64,000 nt of DNA from Anabaena azotica FACHB-119 (GTDB lineage: Bacteria; Cyanobacteriota; Cyanobacteriia; Cyanobacteriales; Nostocaceae). Made by a program: the position numbers and the translations under genes. Shown in pieces: positions 34,634 to 43,744 of the stretch; within the stretch, counting starts at the first letter, position 1, and each line of letters begins with the position of its first letter. The stretch spans positions 1 through 64,000 of the forward strand of contig NZ_JACJSG010000028.1 of assembly GCF_014697625.1 (NCBI RefSeq). The letters are read 5' to 3'. A model generated the notes under the pieces. It did not search any database. It saw nothing but the letters and a program-made list of their open reading frames with translations, and was not told where the DNA came from.

Positions 34634-34853
34634 CAGGTGACAGAGTTAAAAGTAGTTAGGGCGCTGCACTACCCACCAAAAGCATGATACAGCAGTTACG
34701 CTATTCGTGAAATACTGTAGAGACGTTACATGTAACGTCTCTACATGGTTTTGGGTTTTACGCTTGTACCTCATTTACCCAAAATATGCTGTATGGTGGC
34801 AGTGCAGCGCTTTACTACTGTCACCTGTACCCTATCACCTGTCCCCTGCTATA
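34622..34853. repeat. Long imperfect inverted repeat with an inner palindrome
   Basis: The left arm (~34622-34698) and right arm (~34786-34853) share, inverted, ACAGGTGACAG, GCGCTGCACT, CCACC and ACAGCA. Between them 34716-34745 is a perfect 30-base palindrome, TGTAGAGACGTTACA and its complement, also found (with TTGCA) at 60553-60582. It overlaps the 3' end of the GHL10 gene and could terminate it. Confidence 0.65.
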
Positions 34854-34988
34854 AATTGCTTTACAGGAAATTTATAGTGTTTATAAACACCATACGCCAG
34901 ACCTTATGATTTATTTAACATCACAATATTAGAGATAATTAAAGCATCAGCTAACATGATTTTTGGATACTAGCCATTGTAATGCTCT

Positions 34989-37900
34989 ATGCAATTTCTC
35001 CCTCGCCATCTCTGGCTACGATACTTAGAGTCAGTTATTGACAATTCGCCATTGACGGTTGAGCCGGAAACACCTTTGTCAGATGCAATTTCACAAATGG
35101 CTAGTCGAGGTGTTGATATTGTTGTAGTTGCCAATTCCCAAGTATTAGGGTATTTGTCAGCCACAGATGTGGTGAAGCTAGTAGCTTTGGGTGTTGATTT
35201 ACAAAATACTCGGATTTGTGAAGTTATAAATACTGGACAGAGCTTTTTCCAGCTTTGGCAGTTTGAAGATGTGGCTAGCATGATGTCCATGCTACGTGAA
35301 AATCAATCAAGTTGCTTGTTATTAGTTGATGAACAAGCGCAGTTGCTGGGAATAATTACTTCTGAAAGTATTTATCAAGCGCTGGAAGCTGTAACTGAGT
35401 TGAATAATCAAGAACAATTACAAATTTCACAAGCACCTCTAAAGTTATTGAAATCAGCAGTAGTTAAGACCGACGATGCTATTTCAACCAGTGAAAAAAG
35501 TCTTGGGAACATAGCTGATACCAGACCTGTATTAACTTGGGTGTCTGGCAAAGATACTTTATGTAACTTTTTTAACAAAAGTTGGTTAGAATTTACAGGT
35601 AGCTCTTTAGAACAAGAGATAGGTAAAAGTTGGACAGAACGTGTGCATCCAGAAGATTTACAAACTTTTTTAAATATTTATTTATCAGCCTTTCATACCC
35701 GTGAGTATTTTTCTGTAGAATATCGGCTACGGCGATTTGACGGAAAATACAGTTGGGTTTTAAATGCTGGTGTTCCCAAGTTTACTTCTGGTGGAAGTTT
35801 TGAGGGTTATATTAATTCTTGTATAGATATTAATGAATACAAGCAGGCTTTTACAGCATTGCAGGAGAGTACCACAAAGTTAAAGTTGGCATTGGAGGTA
35901 ACGCAGACAATTTATTGGGAGCGAAATCTGAATAATGATCAGTTAGCTCTACTCAATTGTGTTGATGGAGGAGGAGCAACCAGATATGTAACTCATAATG
36001 AAGCTATCAATTGTATCCATGCAGATGACAGAGAAAAATTTGAGATGGCTGTTCAAGAAGCGATCGCTCGTTGTGGTTCCCTAGAAGTAGAGCATCGACT
36101 GCTAGCCCCTGGACAACCATCTGAGTATAAATGGTTTCTCTCCAGAGGTAAAGTCATCACAGACACAACAGGTAAACCCACTCGGATGATTGGCGTTTCG
36201 ATGGATATTACCGAACTTGTGCAAGCAAGAGCAGCAGTGCAACAAGCTAACCAAGAGTACAAAACTCAAGAGTGTTTTCAATTTTTAGCAGAATCTCTTC
36301 CGCAACAGGTTTGGATAGCTCGACCGGACGGCTACATTGAATATGTTAACCAACGCACCCTAGAATACTATGGTTGTGAACCAGAAGCCTTGCTAGGTTG
36401 GCAATGGCAGCAATGGATACATCCTGATGATTCTTGCCCTTACATGGAGGCTTGGCTGCATAGTGTAGCTACTGGTGACCCTTTTGAGGTCGAATTTCGC
36501 TCCTTGAGGGCAGATCATAGCTATCGCTGGCATCTAGGACTTGCTGAAGCTCGGCGCGATCAACAAGGTAATATTATTAATTGGTTTGGGACTAATACTG
36601 ATATTGACGATCGCCAACGTCCAGAACTAGCTTTAAGAGATAGTGAAGCAAGATTCCGCAACTTAGTAGAAGCTAGTAGTGATTGGCTGTGGGAAGTTGA
36701 TGAGAACGCTGTTTATACTTACGTCAACCCTAAAGTTAAAGATATTTTAGGTTACGAACCAGAAGAAATATTGGGTAAAACTCCCTTTGAAATGATGACA
36801 CCAAAAGAGGCGGAGCGTGTCATGAATATTTATGCCCCTATTGCTGCGGCACAACAGCCATACAATTGCTGGGAAAACACCAGTGTTCACAAACAAGGTC
36901 ATTTAGTAGTTCTCGAAACCAGTGGCGTACCAGTTTTTGATGCAGCCGGTAAATTTTGTGGTTATCGAGGAATAGATCGAGATATCACTGTCAAGAAGCA
37001 AGTAGAAAACAATTTATATCAAACTCAACAGCAATTACAAACTATTTTGAATAACTGCCCGGCGATAATTTATGTTATAGACCTCCAAGATAGATTTATT
37101 TTAATTAATCAACGGTATGAACGTCTACTTAATCTCACTCAAGCAGAAATTATCGGCAAGAGTATATACGATACTTGGCCTGATTATTTTGCCCGTGCAT
37201 TTGCCCTAAATAATCGGCAAGTGCTGAACAGTGGTATTGCCATAGAAGTTGAAGAAATTGTTCCCCAAGAAGATGGCTTACATACCTATTTCAGTATTAA
37301 GTTTCCTTTGCAAGATCACAATGGTGTCACCTATGCCATTTGTGGTATCTCTACAGATATTACAGAGCGCAAGCTAGCAGAAAATTCGCTTTTACGCTTT
37401 CACAAAGCTATGGAAAGCACAAGTGACGCTATCATCTTTAGTGATATTCTTGATAAAAGTATTTATATTAACCCAGCATTTGAACAATTATACGGTTATA
37501 GTCTAGAGGAATTACAAGCGCATGGGGGGGTAAGGACAGTTTTTCAACAGCCTCTAGAACGTCAAACAATATTAGATACTGTGATGAAAGGTAACTCTTG
37601 GCGGGGTGAAGTGACAATGCGATCGCGCGATGGTCGCCAATTAAAAGTTGATATGCGGTCTGATGCCCTGAAAGATAGTCTTGGTAAGATTACGGGGATA
37701 GTATGTATCCATACGGATGTTACTCAGCATCAGCAGAGAGAAGAGGGTTTACGGCTACGCGATCGGGCGATCGATGCTAGCAGTAATGGCATCATTATTG
37801 CCGATGCTACCACTCCCAACGGACCGATTATCTATGTCAACCCAGCCTTTGAACGCATGACCGGCTACTCGTCAGCAGAAGTCATAGGACAAAACTTTCG

Positions 37901-39227
37901 CATCTTCCAAAGCGCGGATATCGATCAACCAGGATTACGGGAACTCAGCGCCGCCATGCAGGCAGGCAAAGCTTGCACTGTGGTTCTGCGTAACTATCGT
38001 AAAGATGGTAGCCTGTTGTGGAATGAGTTCAATATCTCCCCCGTTTATGATCATACTGGTCAACTTACCCACTATATCAGCATCCAAACAGATATTACAG
38101 AACGCAAACAAGCTGAAACAGCACTACTTGTTAGTCAACAGCGACTGCAATATTTACTAACTTCTAGCCCTGCCGTGATTTATACCAGTCAAACTTTTGG
38201 TGAGTTTGGCACAATATTTATTAGCGACAACGTTACCGCTATGACTGGCTACGAAGCACGGGAATTTACAGAAGACCCTAGCTTTTGGGTGAGTCATATC
38301 CATCCAGAAGACGTTGCATCAGTTTTTCACAAACTAGCTCATGTCTGGGAACGGAAAAATTATAAGTTAGAATATCGCTTTTTACACAAGGATGGAAAGT
38401 ATCATTGGATATATGACCAAGGCCGAGTTGTACAGGATGACATTAATAATCCCATAGAACGAGTTGGTTACTTAATAGATATTACAGAGCGCAAACAATT
38501 AGAAGATTACTTAAAAGTAGCGCTAGAAAAAGAGAAAGAATTAAGTGAATTGAAGTCTCGGTTTGTCTCTATGACTTCCCACGAATTTCGCACGCCGTTG
38601 AGTACAATTCTGTCTTCTTCTGAGTTATTAGAACATTATCGCCACAAATGGACAGAAGAAAAACAACTCACTCACCTCCATCGAATTCAAACTGCGGTGA
38701 AGCGAATGACGGAAATGTTAAATGACATTTTGATCATTGGTAAGGCAGAAGCAGGAAGACTAGAGTTTGTACCTAAATCATTTGATATTGTAGCATATTG
38801 CCGAACTTTAGTAGAGGAAGTGCAATTAAACCGGACTAATCATCAAGTTTATTTTCTGAGCGAACATGAATATATGTCATGTTACATGGATGACAAACTT
38901 TTAGGGCATATTCTCAGCAACTTAATTTCTAATGCAATTAAATATTCTCCAGTTTCTAGTCGTGTTTTAGTTAAATTTTATTGTCAAGATGAACGTGCAG
39001 TATTTGAAGTTCAAGATTGGGGTATTGGCATTCCACCAGAAGACATTACTCACTTATTTGAGTCATTTTATCGAGCCAAGAATGTGGGCAATATATTAGG
39101 TACAGGTTTAGGATTGGCAATAGTCAAAAAATGTGTGGATATTTGTCAAGGTGAAATATTCGTTTCTAGTAAACTAGGTGTTGGTACAGTATTTACGGTA
39201 AATCTTCCTTTAAACTCTCAAATATAA
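34989..39227 (+). CDS. CBS/multi-PAS sensor histidine kinase
   Basis: 1412 residues, cytosolic. Domains in order: two CBS motifs (~15-135), then about eight PAS/PAC units (~180, 305, 432, 560, 690, 810, 930, 1055), HisKA with FVSMTSHEFRTPLSTILSS (~1190), and HATPase with LISNAIKYSP, VQDWGIGIPP and GTGLGLAIV. The seventh PAS is LOV-like (GQNFRIFQSADIDQPGL, NYRKDGSLLWNEFNISPVYD) but has Phe970 where the photoactive Cys would be. CBS domains usually bind adenine nucleotides. A REC-EAL regulator starts 13 bases downstream and is the likely phosphorylation target. Confidence 0.9.
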   Translation: MQFLPRHLWLRYLESVIDNSPLTVEPETPLSDAISQMASRGVDIVVVANSQVLGYLSATDVVKLVALGVDLQNTRICEVINTGQSFFQLWQFEDVASMMSMLRENQSSCLLLVDEQAQLLGIITSESIYQALEAVTELNNQEQLQISQAPLKLLKSAVVKTDDAISTSEKSLGNIADTRPVLTWVSGKDTLCNFFNKSWLEFTGSSLEQEIGKSWTERVHPEDLQTFLNIYLSAFHTREYFSVEYRLRRFDGKYSWVLNAGVPKFTSGGSFEGYINSCIDINEYKQAFTALQESTTKLKLALEVTQTIYWERNLNNDQLALLNCVDGGGATRYVTHNEAINCIHADDREKFEMAVQEAIARCGSLEVEHRLLAPGQPSEYKWFLSRGKVITDTTGKPTRMIGVSMDITELVQARAAVQQANQEYKTQECFQFLAESLPQQVWIARPDGYIEYVNQRTLEYYGCEPEALLGWQWQQWIHPDDSCPYMEAWLHSVATGDPFEVEFRSLRADHSYRWHLGLAEARRDQQGNIINWFGTNTDIDDRQRPELALRDSEARFRNLVEASSDWLWEVDENAVYTYVNPKVKDILGYEPEEILGKTPFEMMTPKEAERVMNIYAPIAAAQQPYNCWENTSVHKQGHLVVLETSGVPVFDAAGKFCGYRGIDRDITVKKQVENNLYQTQQQLQTILNNCPAIIYVIDLQDRFILINQRYERLLNLTQAEIIGKSIYDTWPDYFARAFALNNRQVLNSGIAIEVEEIVPQEDGLHTYFSIKFPLQDHNGVTYAICGISTDITERKLAENSLLRFHKAMESTSDAIIFSDILDKSIYINPAFEQLYGYSLEELQAHGGVRTVFQQPLERQTILDTVMKGNSWRGEVTMRSRDGRQLKVDMRSDALKDSLGKITGIVCIHTDVTQHQQREEGLRLRDRAIDASSNGIIIADATTPNGPIIYVNPAFERMTGYSSAEVIGQNFRIFQSADIDQPGLRELSAAMQAGKACTVVLRNYRKDGSLLWNEFNISPVYDHTGQLTHYISIQTDITERKQAETALLVSQQRLQYLLTSSPAVIYTSQTFGEFGTIFISDNVTAMTGYEAREFTEDPSFWVSHIHPEDVASVFHKLAHVWERKNYKLEYRFLHKDGKYHWIYDQGRVVQDDINNPIERVGYLIDITERKQLEDYLKVALEKEKELSELKSRFVSMTSHEFRTPLSTILSSSELLEHYRHKWTEEKQLTHLHRIQTAVKRMTEMLNDILIIGKAEAGRLEFVPKSFDIVAYCRTLVEEVQLNRTNHQVYFLSEHEYMSCYMDDKLLGHILSNLISNAIKYSPVSSRVLVKFYCQDERAVFEVQDWGIGIPPEDITHLFESFYRAKNVGNILGTGLGLAIVKKCVDICQGEIFVSSKLGVGTVFTVNLPLNSQI

Positions 39228-39240
39228 AACGAGGTTAATA

Positions 39241-40452
39241 ATGATTAAAATTTTAGTAATTGAAGATGAAGATTCAGTTAGAGAGAACATTTTAGACTTG
39301 CTGCAAGCAGAGGATTTCGATACTGTGTCTGCTGCTAATGGGCGAATTGGCATAGATTTAGCAATGGCAGAATTTCCTGATTTAGTCTTGTGCGATATGA
39401 TGATGCCGGAAGTTGATGGTTACGGAGTTTTGTCAGCATTACGCCAAGAACCCTTAACGGCTACCATTCCTTTTATTTTTCTCACAGCAAAATCTGCCAA
39501 AGCCGATTTCCGCCAAGGTATGGATATGGGCGCAGATGACTATCTAACTAAGCCTTTTACTAGGGCGGAATTACTCAGTGCGATCATGAATCGCTTAGAA
39601 AGACAAGCTACTTTAAAAAAACACTTAATCAATCAATCTGGAGTAAAAATTTCTTCTCCAAAAACTCAGTTGGTGGAGATGAGTCTACATAGAGCGATTA
39701 AGCAACGAGATTTTCAAGAGTTTGAGGTGCAATATCAGCCTATAGTTGATATCACTTCGGGAAAAATAATTGCTGCGGAAAGTCTGTTACGTTGGCACAG
39801 TCCCGAATTAGGTTATGTTTCCCCTGCGGAGTTTATTCCCTTAGCAGAATCTAATGGTTTAATTGTACCGATTGGTCAATGGGTGATAGCGAGTGTTTGT
39901 CAGCAAGTGAAAACTTGGCATGATTCTGGTGTAGATTGCTTGACTATTTCTGTAAATTTATCAGCAATGGAGTTTAATAGACCTGATTTGATTCAAAAGA
40001 TTACTCAGGCTTTAAAAGTTAATAATTTAGCCCCCCATTATCTGGAATTAGAGTTGACTGAAAGCATGATTATGCAGGATTTGAATAGTGCTATTTTTAC
40101 GATGAATGAATTGCAGTCTTTGGGTGTGAGAATAGCGATTGATGATTTTGGTACAGGCTACTCTTCTTTAATTTATCTGAAGAATTTGCCAGTCAATACA
40201 TTAAAAATTGATAGATATTTTATCCACAATGTGGCTAAAGATAGACAAAAATCAGCAATCACTAAAGCCTTGATTGAGATGGCACACAACATGAATATGC
40301 GCGTAATAGCTGAGGGTGTGGAAACAGAATCAGAGTTATACTTCCTGAAACAAAATAAATGTGATGCCGTGCAAGGTCTTCTCTTTAGTCGCTCATTACC
40401 AGCAGTAGAATTGGAAAATTTCCTATGGAATAACAAACATCTGCCGGTGTAA
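39241..40452 (+). CDS. Response regulator with EAL phosphodiesterase domain
   Basis: 403 residues. Receiver domain (1-120) with phosphoacceptor Asp52 in LVLCDMMMPEVDGYG, a switch Thr in FLTAKS and Lys104 in YLTKPF. An EAL domain (~150-400) follows, with AAESLLRWHSPELGYV (Glu180; ESL variant of EAL), LELTESMIMQ, DDFGTGYSSLIYL, NTLKIDRYFI and IAEGVE. All metal-site acids appear present, so it is probably an active c-di-GMP phosphodiesterase under control of the adjacent kinase; there is no GGDEF. The spacing of 13 bases implies one operon. Confidence 0.9.
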   Translation: MIKILVIEDEDSVRENILDLLQAEDFDTVSAANGRIGIDLAMAEFPDLVLCDMMMPEVDGYGVLSALRQEPLTATIPFIFLTAKSAKADFRQGMDMGADDYLTKPFTRAELLSAIMNRLERQATLKKHLINQSGVKISSPKTQLVEMSLHRAIKQRDFQEFEVQYQPIVDITSGKIIAAESLLRWHSPELGYVSPAEFIPLAESNGLIVPIGQWVIASVCQQVKTWHDSGVDCLTISVNLSAMEFNRPDLIQKITQALKVNNLAPHYLELELTESMIMQDLNSAIFTMNELQSLGVRIAIDDFGTGYSSLIYLKNLPVNTLKIDRYFIHNVAKDRQKSAITKALIEMAHNMNMRVIAEGVETESELYFLKQNKCDAVQGLLFSRSLPAVELENFLWNNKHLPV

Positions 40453-40662
40453 AAGATATTCAGCCTTGACAATTGATTAGATTTTCATGCCATCATTACT
40501 TACTGATGTTGGTAGAGAATATGAATTAATCGTAAAACCTTGAACAAGGCTTTTGAGACTATTCCCTGTCCTCTGCTATATTGGAAAATAGATAATTACC
40601 ATCACTTTAACAAATCATCTATAACAAGTTAATATAATTAACTAATTATTGCATAAGCTAAT

Positions 40663-41811
40663 ATGAATAAAATTCTTGTGATTGAAGATGATATTAATGT
40701 GCGGCAAAATATATTAGATTTGTTAGAATGCGAAGGATTTAATATAGTTGAGGCTGATAATGGGCTTGTTGGTGTGCAATTAGCTCAAGAAGAAATTCCT
40801 GATTTGATTCTCTGTGATGTCATGATGCCGGAATTAGACGGTTATGGAGTATTAAAAACACTACGTCAGCGTCCAGAAACGGCAATTATTCCGGTAATAT
40901 TTCTCACTGCTAGGTCTGACAAAACAGACTTCCGTCAAGGTATGGAAATGGGAGCAGATGATTATATAGTTAAACCTTTTACAAGGAAAGACTTATTAGC
41001 TGCGATCGCCTGTCGATTAGAAAAGAATATTACAATTAAAAATGAGAATCAAAGAAGGCTAGATAATTTACGTAATAGTATCGCTTTATCTCTGCCCCAC
41101 GAAATGCGAACACCTTTAAATGGGATATTAGGATTTTCACAAATTCTTAAGGAAGAAAGTGATAGCCTTGATTCCCAAACAATTAAGGAAATGGCAGAAT
41201 TTATTTATGTATCTGGTGAACGTTTATTTGAATTAATTCAAAAGTTTCTTACCTATGCAGAGTTGGAAATTATTAGAACTGATCCAGAGCAGATTGAGTT
41301 TTTACAAAGTCAAACTACTATATTTCCTAATTTAGGAATAATAGAAATTCTGAGTGATAAGGCAAAAAAGGCAGGACGAGAAGCAGATTTAGAATTAGAA
41401 TTATATCCATGCCAGGTAAATATTTCTACTGCAAAACTTGCTAAGATTGTAGAAGAATTGGTTGATAATGCTTTTAAGTTTTCCCCTCAAGGTAGTCTAG
41501 TTCAAGTTAAAGGTCAGGTGATTGACAATCAATTGATTTTATCTTTCATTGATCATGGTCGAGGAATCACAGCCGCTCAAATTGCTGAATTAGGGGCTTA
41601 TCAGCAATTTGAGCGGAAACTCTACGAACAGCAAGGTTCAGGGTTAGGATTGATGATTGCTAAAAGCATAACTGAAATACATGGGGGCAAGTTCAAAATT
41701 AAGAGCAAGCCACAAGAAAAAACTGTTGTGCAAGTAATGCTACCCTGTAGTCAAATAATAGAAGATAGTCGGCAAAATATTTGCTATCAAAAATCGTCGA
41801 ATTGTGTTTAA
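40663..41811 (+). CDS. Receiver-histidine kinase hybrid
   Basis: 382 residues. Receiver (1-120) with Asp52 in LILCDVMMPELDGYG; HisKA with His146 in LPHEMRTPLNGILGFSQILK; HATPase with LVDNAFKFSPQG, IDHGRGITAAQIA and GSGLGLMIAKS. The receiver closely resembles that of the preceding REC-EAL gene, so the two arose by duplication. With the upstream kinase it may form a phosphorelay. It is separated from the previous gene by 210 bases that look AT-rich and promoter-like. Confidence 0.88.
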   Translation: MNKILVIEDDINVRQNILDLLECEGFNIVEADNGLVGVQLAQEEIPDLILCDVMMPELDGYGVLKTLRQRPETAIIPVIFLTARSDKTDFRQGMEMGADDYIVKPFTRKDLLAAIACRLEKNITIKNENQRRLDNLRNSIALSLPHEMRTPLNGILGFSQILKEESDSLDSQTIKEMAEFIYVSGERLFELIQKFLTYAELEIIRTDPEQIEFLQSQTTIFPNLGIIEILSDKAKKAGREADLELELYPCQVNISTAKLAKIVEELVDNAFKFSPQGSLVQVKGQVIDNQLILSFIDHGRGITAAQIAELGAYQQFERKLYEQQGSGLGLMIAKSITEIHGGKFKIKSKPQEKTVVQVMLPCSQIIEDSRQNICYQKSSNCV

Positions 41812-41816
41812 TTGTG

Positions 41817-41943
41817 ATATCAAGTCCGGCTAATTACTGACGATATGCTTGCTAGGGTCGGTAATAGGTAATGGGTAATAGGTAATTGTTTTTTCCTATT
41901 CACAAACCCCACTATATGATAAATGTTTAAGCGGACATGATAT
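41817..41943. mobile_element. MITE-like repeat with ATATCAWGTCCG ends (copy 1)
   Basis: Ends ATATCAAGTCCG (41817-41828) and CGGACATGATAT (41932-41943) are inverted, 11 of 12 bases. The interior has GGCTAATTACT, GGTCGGTAAT, a GGTAATA heptamer tract and ATATGATAA...TTTAAG, shared with 58572-58719. No coding capacity. Confidence 0.7.
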
Positions 41944-41980
41944 TACTTATCACTACCTAGACCAAGTATTTCATAAGTAA

Positions 41981-43384
41981 TTAATTGGAGATGGCAAAGG
42001 CTGGACGATGCCCAATCCAAGGGTTAGCGGCTTCTATTTGTGCGGCTACGCTGATTAAAGTGGCTTCGGCCGCAGGTTTGGCGATTAGCTGCACACTTAT
42101 AGGTAAACCATGACTATCAAACCCTACAGGTAAGGCGATCGCAGGTTGTCCGGTAGCATTGGCGACTGGACAAGGGGCTACCCAGTTAATAATTTGTTGG
42201 AATGTATCTTCTGGACTCAAAGCCGCCCATTCTCCTACGCGGATGGGTGAGTGTAAATACACTGGCAAGACTAATATATCTATATCATCAAAAAATGCCA
42301 CGATTTGCCTTGCTGCTATCTGCATTTTATAGACTGCTTGAATATACTCAGCTACAGTCCCAGTCCGGGCTAATAACCAACGATTGAGAGGCTGTAATAT
42401 CTCCGGGGGAAAACCCGATGCAGTTACAGCAGATTGCCAAACGATTTGGAAAGGTTCTATCAAAGCGTTAACATCTGGGCATTTTTCTACGACTTGATGA
42501 CCAAATTGTGCTAATAATTCCACTGTTTGCATTACTCCTTGCTGACAATTAGCGTCTGCTACTCCCAAAGGAGGGACACCAGTTGTAAAGGCAATTCGTA
42601 ACTTAGCAGGTGGTGTTTGTGCAGCTACTAAAAATGAAGGTTCGGGATCGGGTAGCCAGTAGGGATCACCCGTAACATAACCGGACATAGAATCTAACAG
42701 CGCCGCCGCATCCGCAACAGTGCGGGCAATTGGCCCATTAGCGGCAATCCCCGCCAAGCGATCGCCTACGGGTGCTTTACTTACCCTACCCCTGGCTGGT
42801 TTAATCCCCACCAAACCACAACAAGCCGCAGGCCCGCGAATCGAACCGCCACCATCGGAACCTTGAGCGATCGCACAGAGTCCGCCTGCGACTGCGGCCG
42901 CCGCCCCACCACTAGAACCGCCTGGTGTGTAGTCTAAATTCCAAGGGTTTCTAGCTGGGGGAAATCCCGTAGGTTCTGTGTAAGGAAATGAACCTAGTTC
43001 AGAAGTTGCAGTTTTACCGAGAATAATAAATCCTGCTTGCTTGATGCGTGTCACTACCCCATCATCAAATTCTGGGATGTTGTTTAATAACGCTGGACTA
43101 CCGTAGGTACAAGGGACACCAGCCATAGCGTTGAGGTCTTTGATGGAAATGGGGACACCAAAAAACGGCGGTAGTTCGGAAGTTGTGGTGAGTAATTCTG
43201 TCTTGGCTTTCGCATCGGCGATCGCTAATTCTGCTGTCACCGTAAAGTAACTTCCCAATTGGGGATTTAACCGTTGAATCCTTTCTAGATAAATTTCTAC
43301 CAACTCCAACGGCGACAATTCCCTTCGCCGAATTAATTGCGCTAACTCTAGCGCTGGGGTAAAAGCTAAATCAATTTCATTCAT
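41981..43384 (-). CDS. Amidase signature family enzyme
   Basis: 467 residues from ATG 43384 (MNEIDLAFTPALELAQLI); an upstream start at 43414 would add 10. The amidase Ser-Ser-Lys triad is visible: Lys in FGVPISIKDLN, Ser in YTPGGSSGGAAAAVAGG and GSDGGGSIRGPA. It hydrolyses an amide; the substrate is unknown. It is likely a stand-alone amidase rather than GatA, because no gatB/gatC is near and the end region differs. Confidence 0.85.
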   Translation of the reverse strand: MNEIDLAFTPALELAQLIRRRELSPLELVEIYLERIQRLNPQLGSYFTVTAELAIADAKAKTELLTTTSELPPFFGVPISIKDLNAMAGVPCTYGSPALLNNIPEFDDGVVTRIKQAGFIILGKTATSELGSFPYTEPTGFPPARNPWNLDYTPGGSSGGAAAAVAGGLCAIAQGSDGGGSIRGPAACCGLVGIKPARGRVSKAPVGDRLAGIAANGPIARTVADAAALLDSMSGYVTGDPYWLPDPEPSFLVAAQTPPAKLRIAFTTGVPPLGVADANCQQGVMQTVELLAQFGHQVVEKCPDVNALIEPFQIVWQSAVTASGFPPEILQPLNRWLLARTGTVAEYIQAVYKMQIAARQIVAFFDDIDILVLPVYLHSPIRVGEWAALSPEDTFQQIINWVAPCPVANATGQPAIALPVGFDSHGLPISVQLIAKPAAEATLISVAAQIEAANPWIGHRPAFAISN

Positions 43385-43744
43385 AGGGATTAGGGACTTG
43401 GTACTGGGGTGCAAAGATGTAGGTTTAGCTTCCGGTTTGCGTAGTCTCCTGAAAGAAAGGGTGAAACATGGGGTGAATAAGCAATTACTCCTAACTAATG
43501 ACTAAATCTGGACTCGTTACTTTAGCAGAGTTTCTGGGAAATATAAATCTATCGTTTCTATGATTTAACAATTAGTCAACACTAGTACAACTAGACGAAA
43601 ATTAAACACTCACACCTCCCAAGCAAACATGAAAATTTCTATCATGCACCCTCCACTCAACAATATTTTCCAGACAGTCGCTCAAGTTACACAAAAAGAA
43701 CAGAAAAATTTCTCTTCCCAGTCCCCAGACCCTACCTCATAGTT
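43385..43744. other. Divergent promoter region, nothing distinctive
   Basis: About 360 AT-rich bases between the divergent amidase and hypothetical genes. I see no hairpin, repeat array or frame; promoters in both directions are expected here. Confidence 0.4.
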
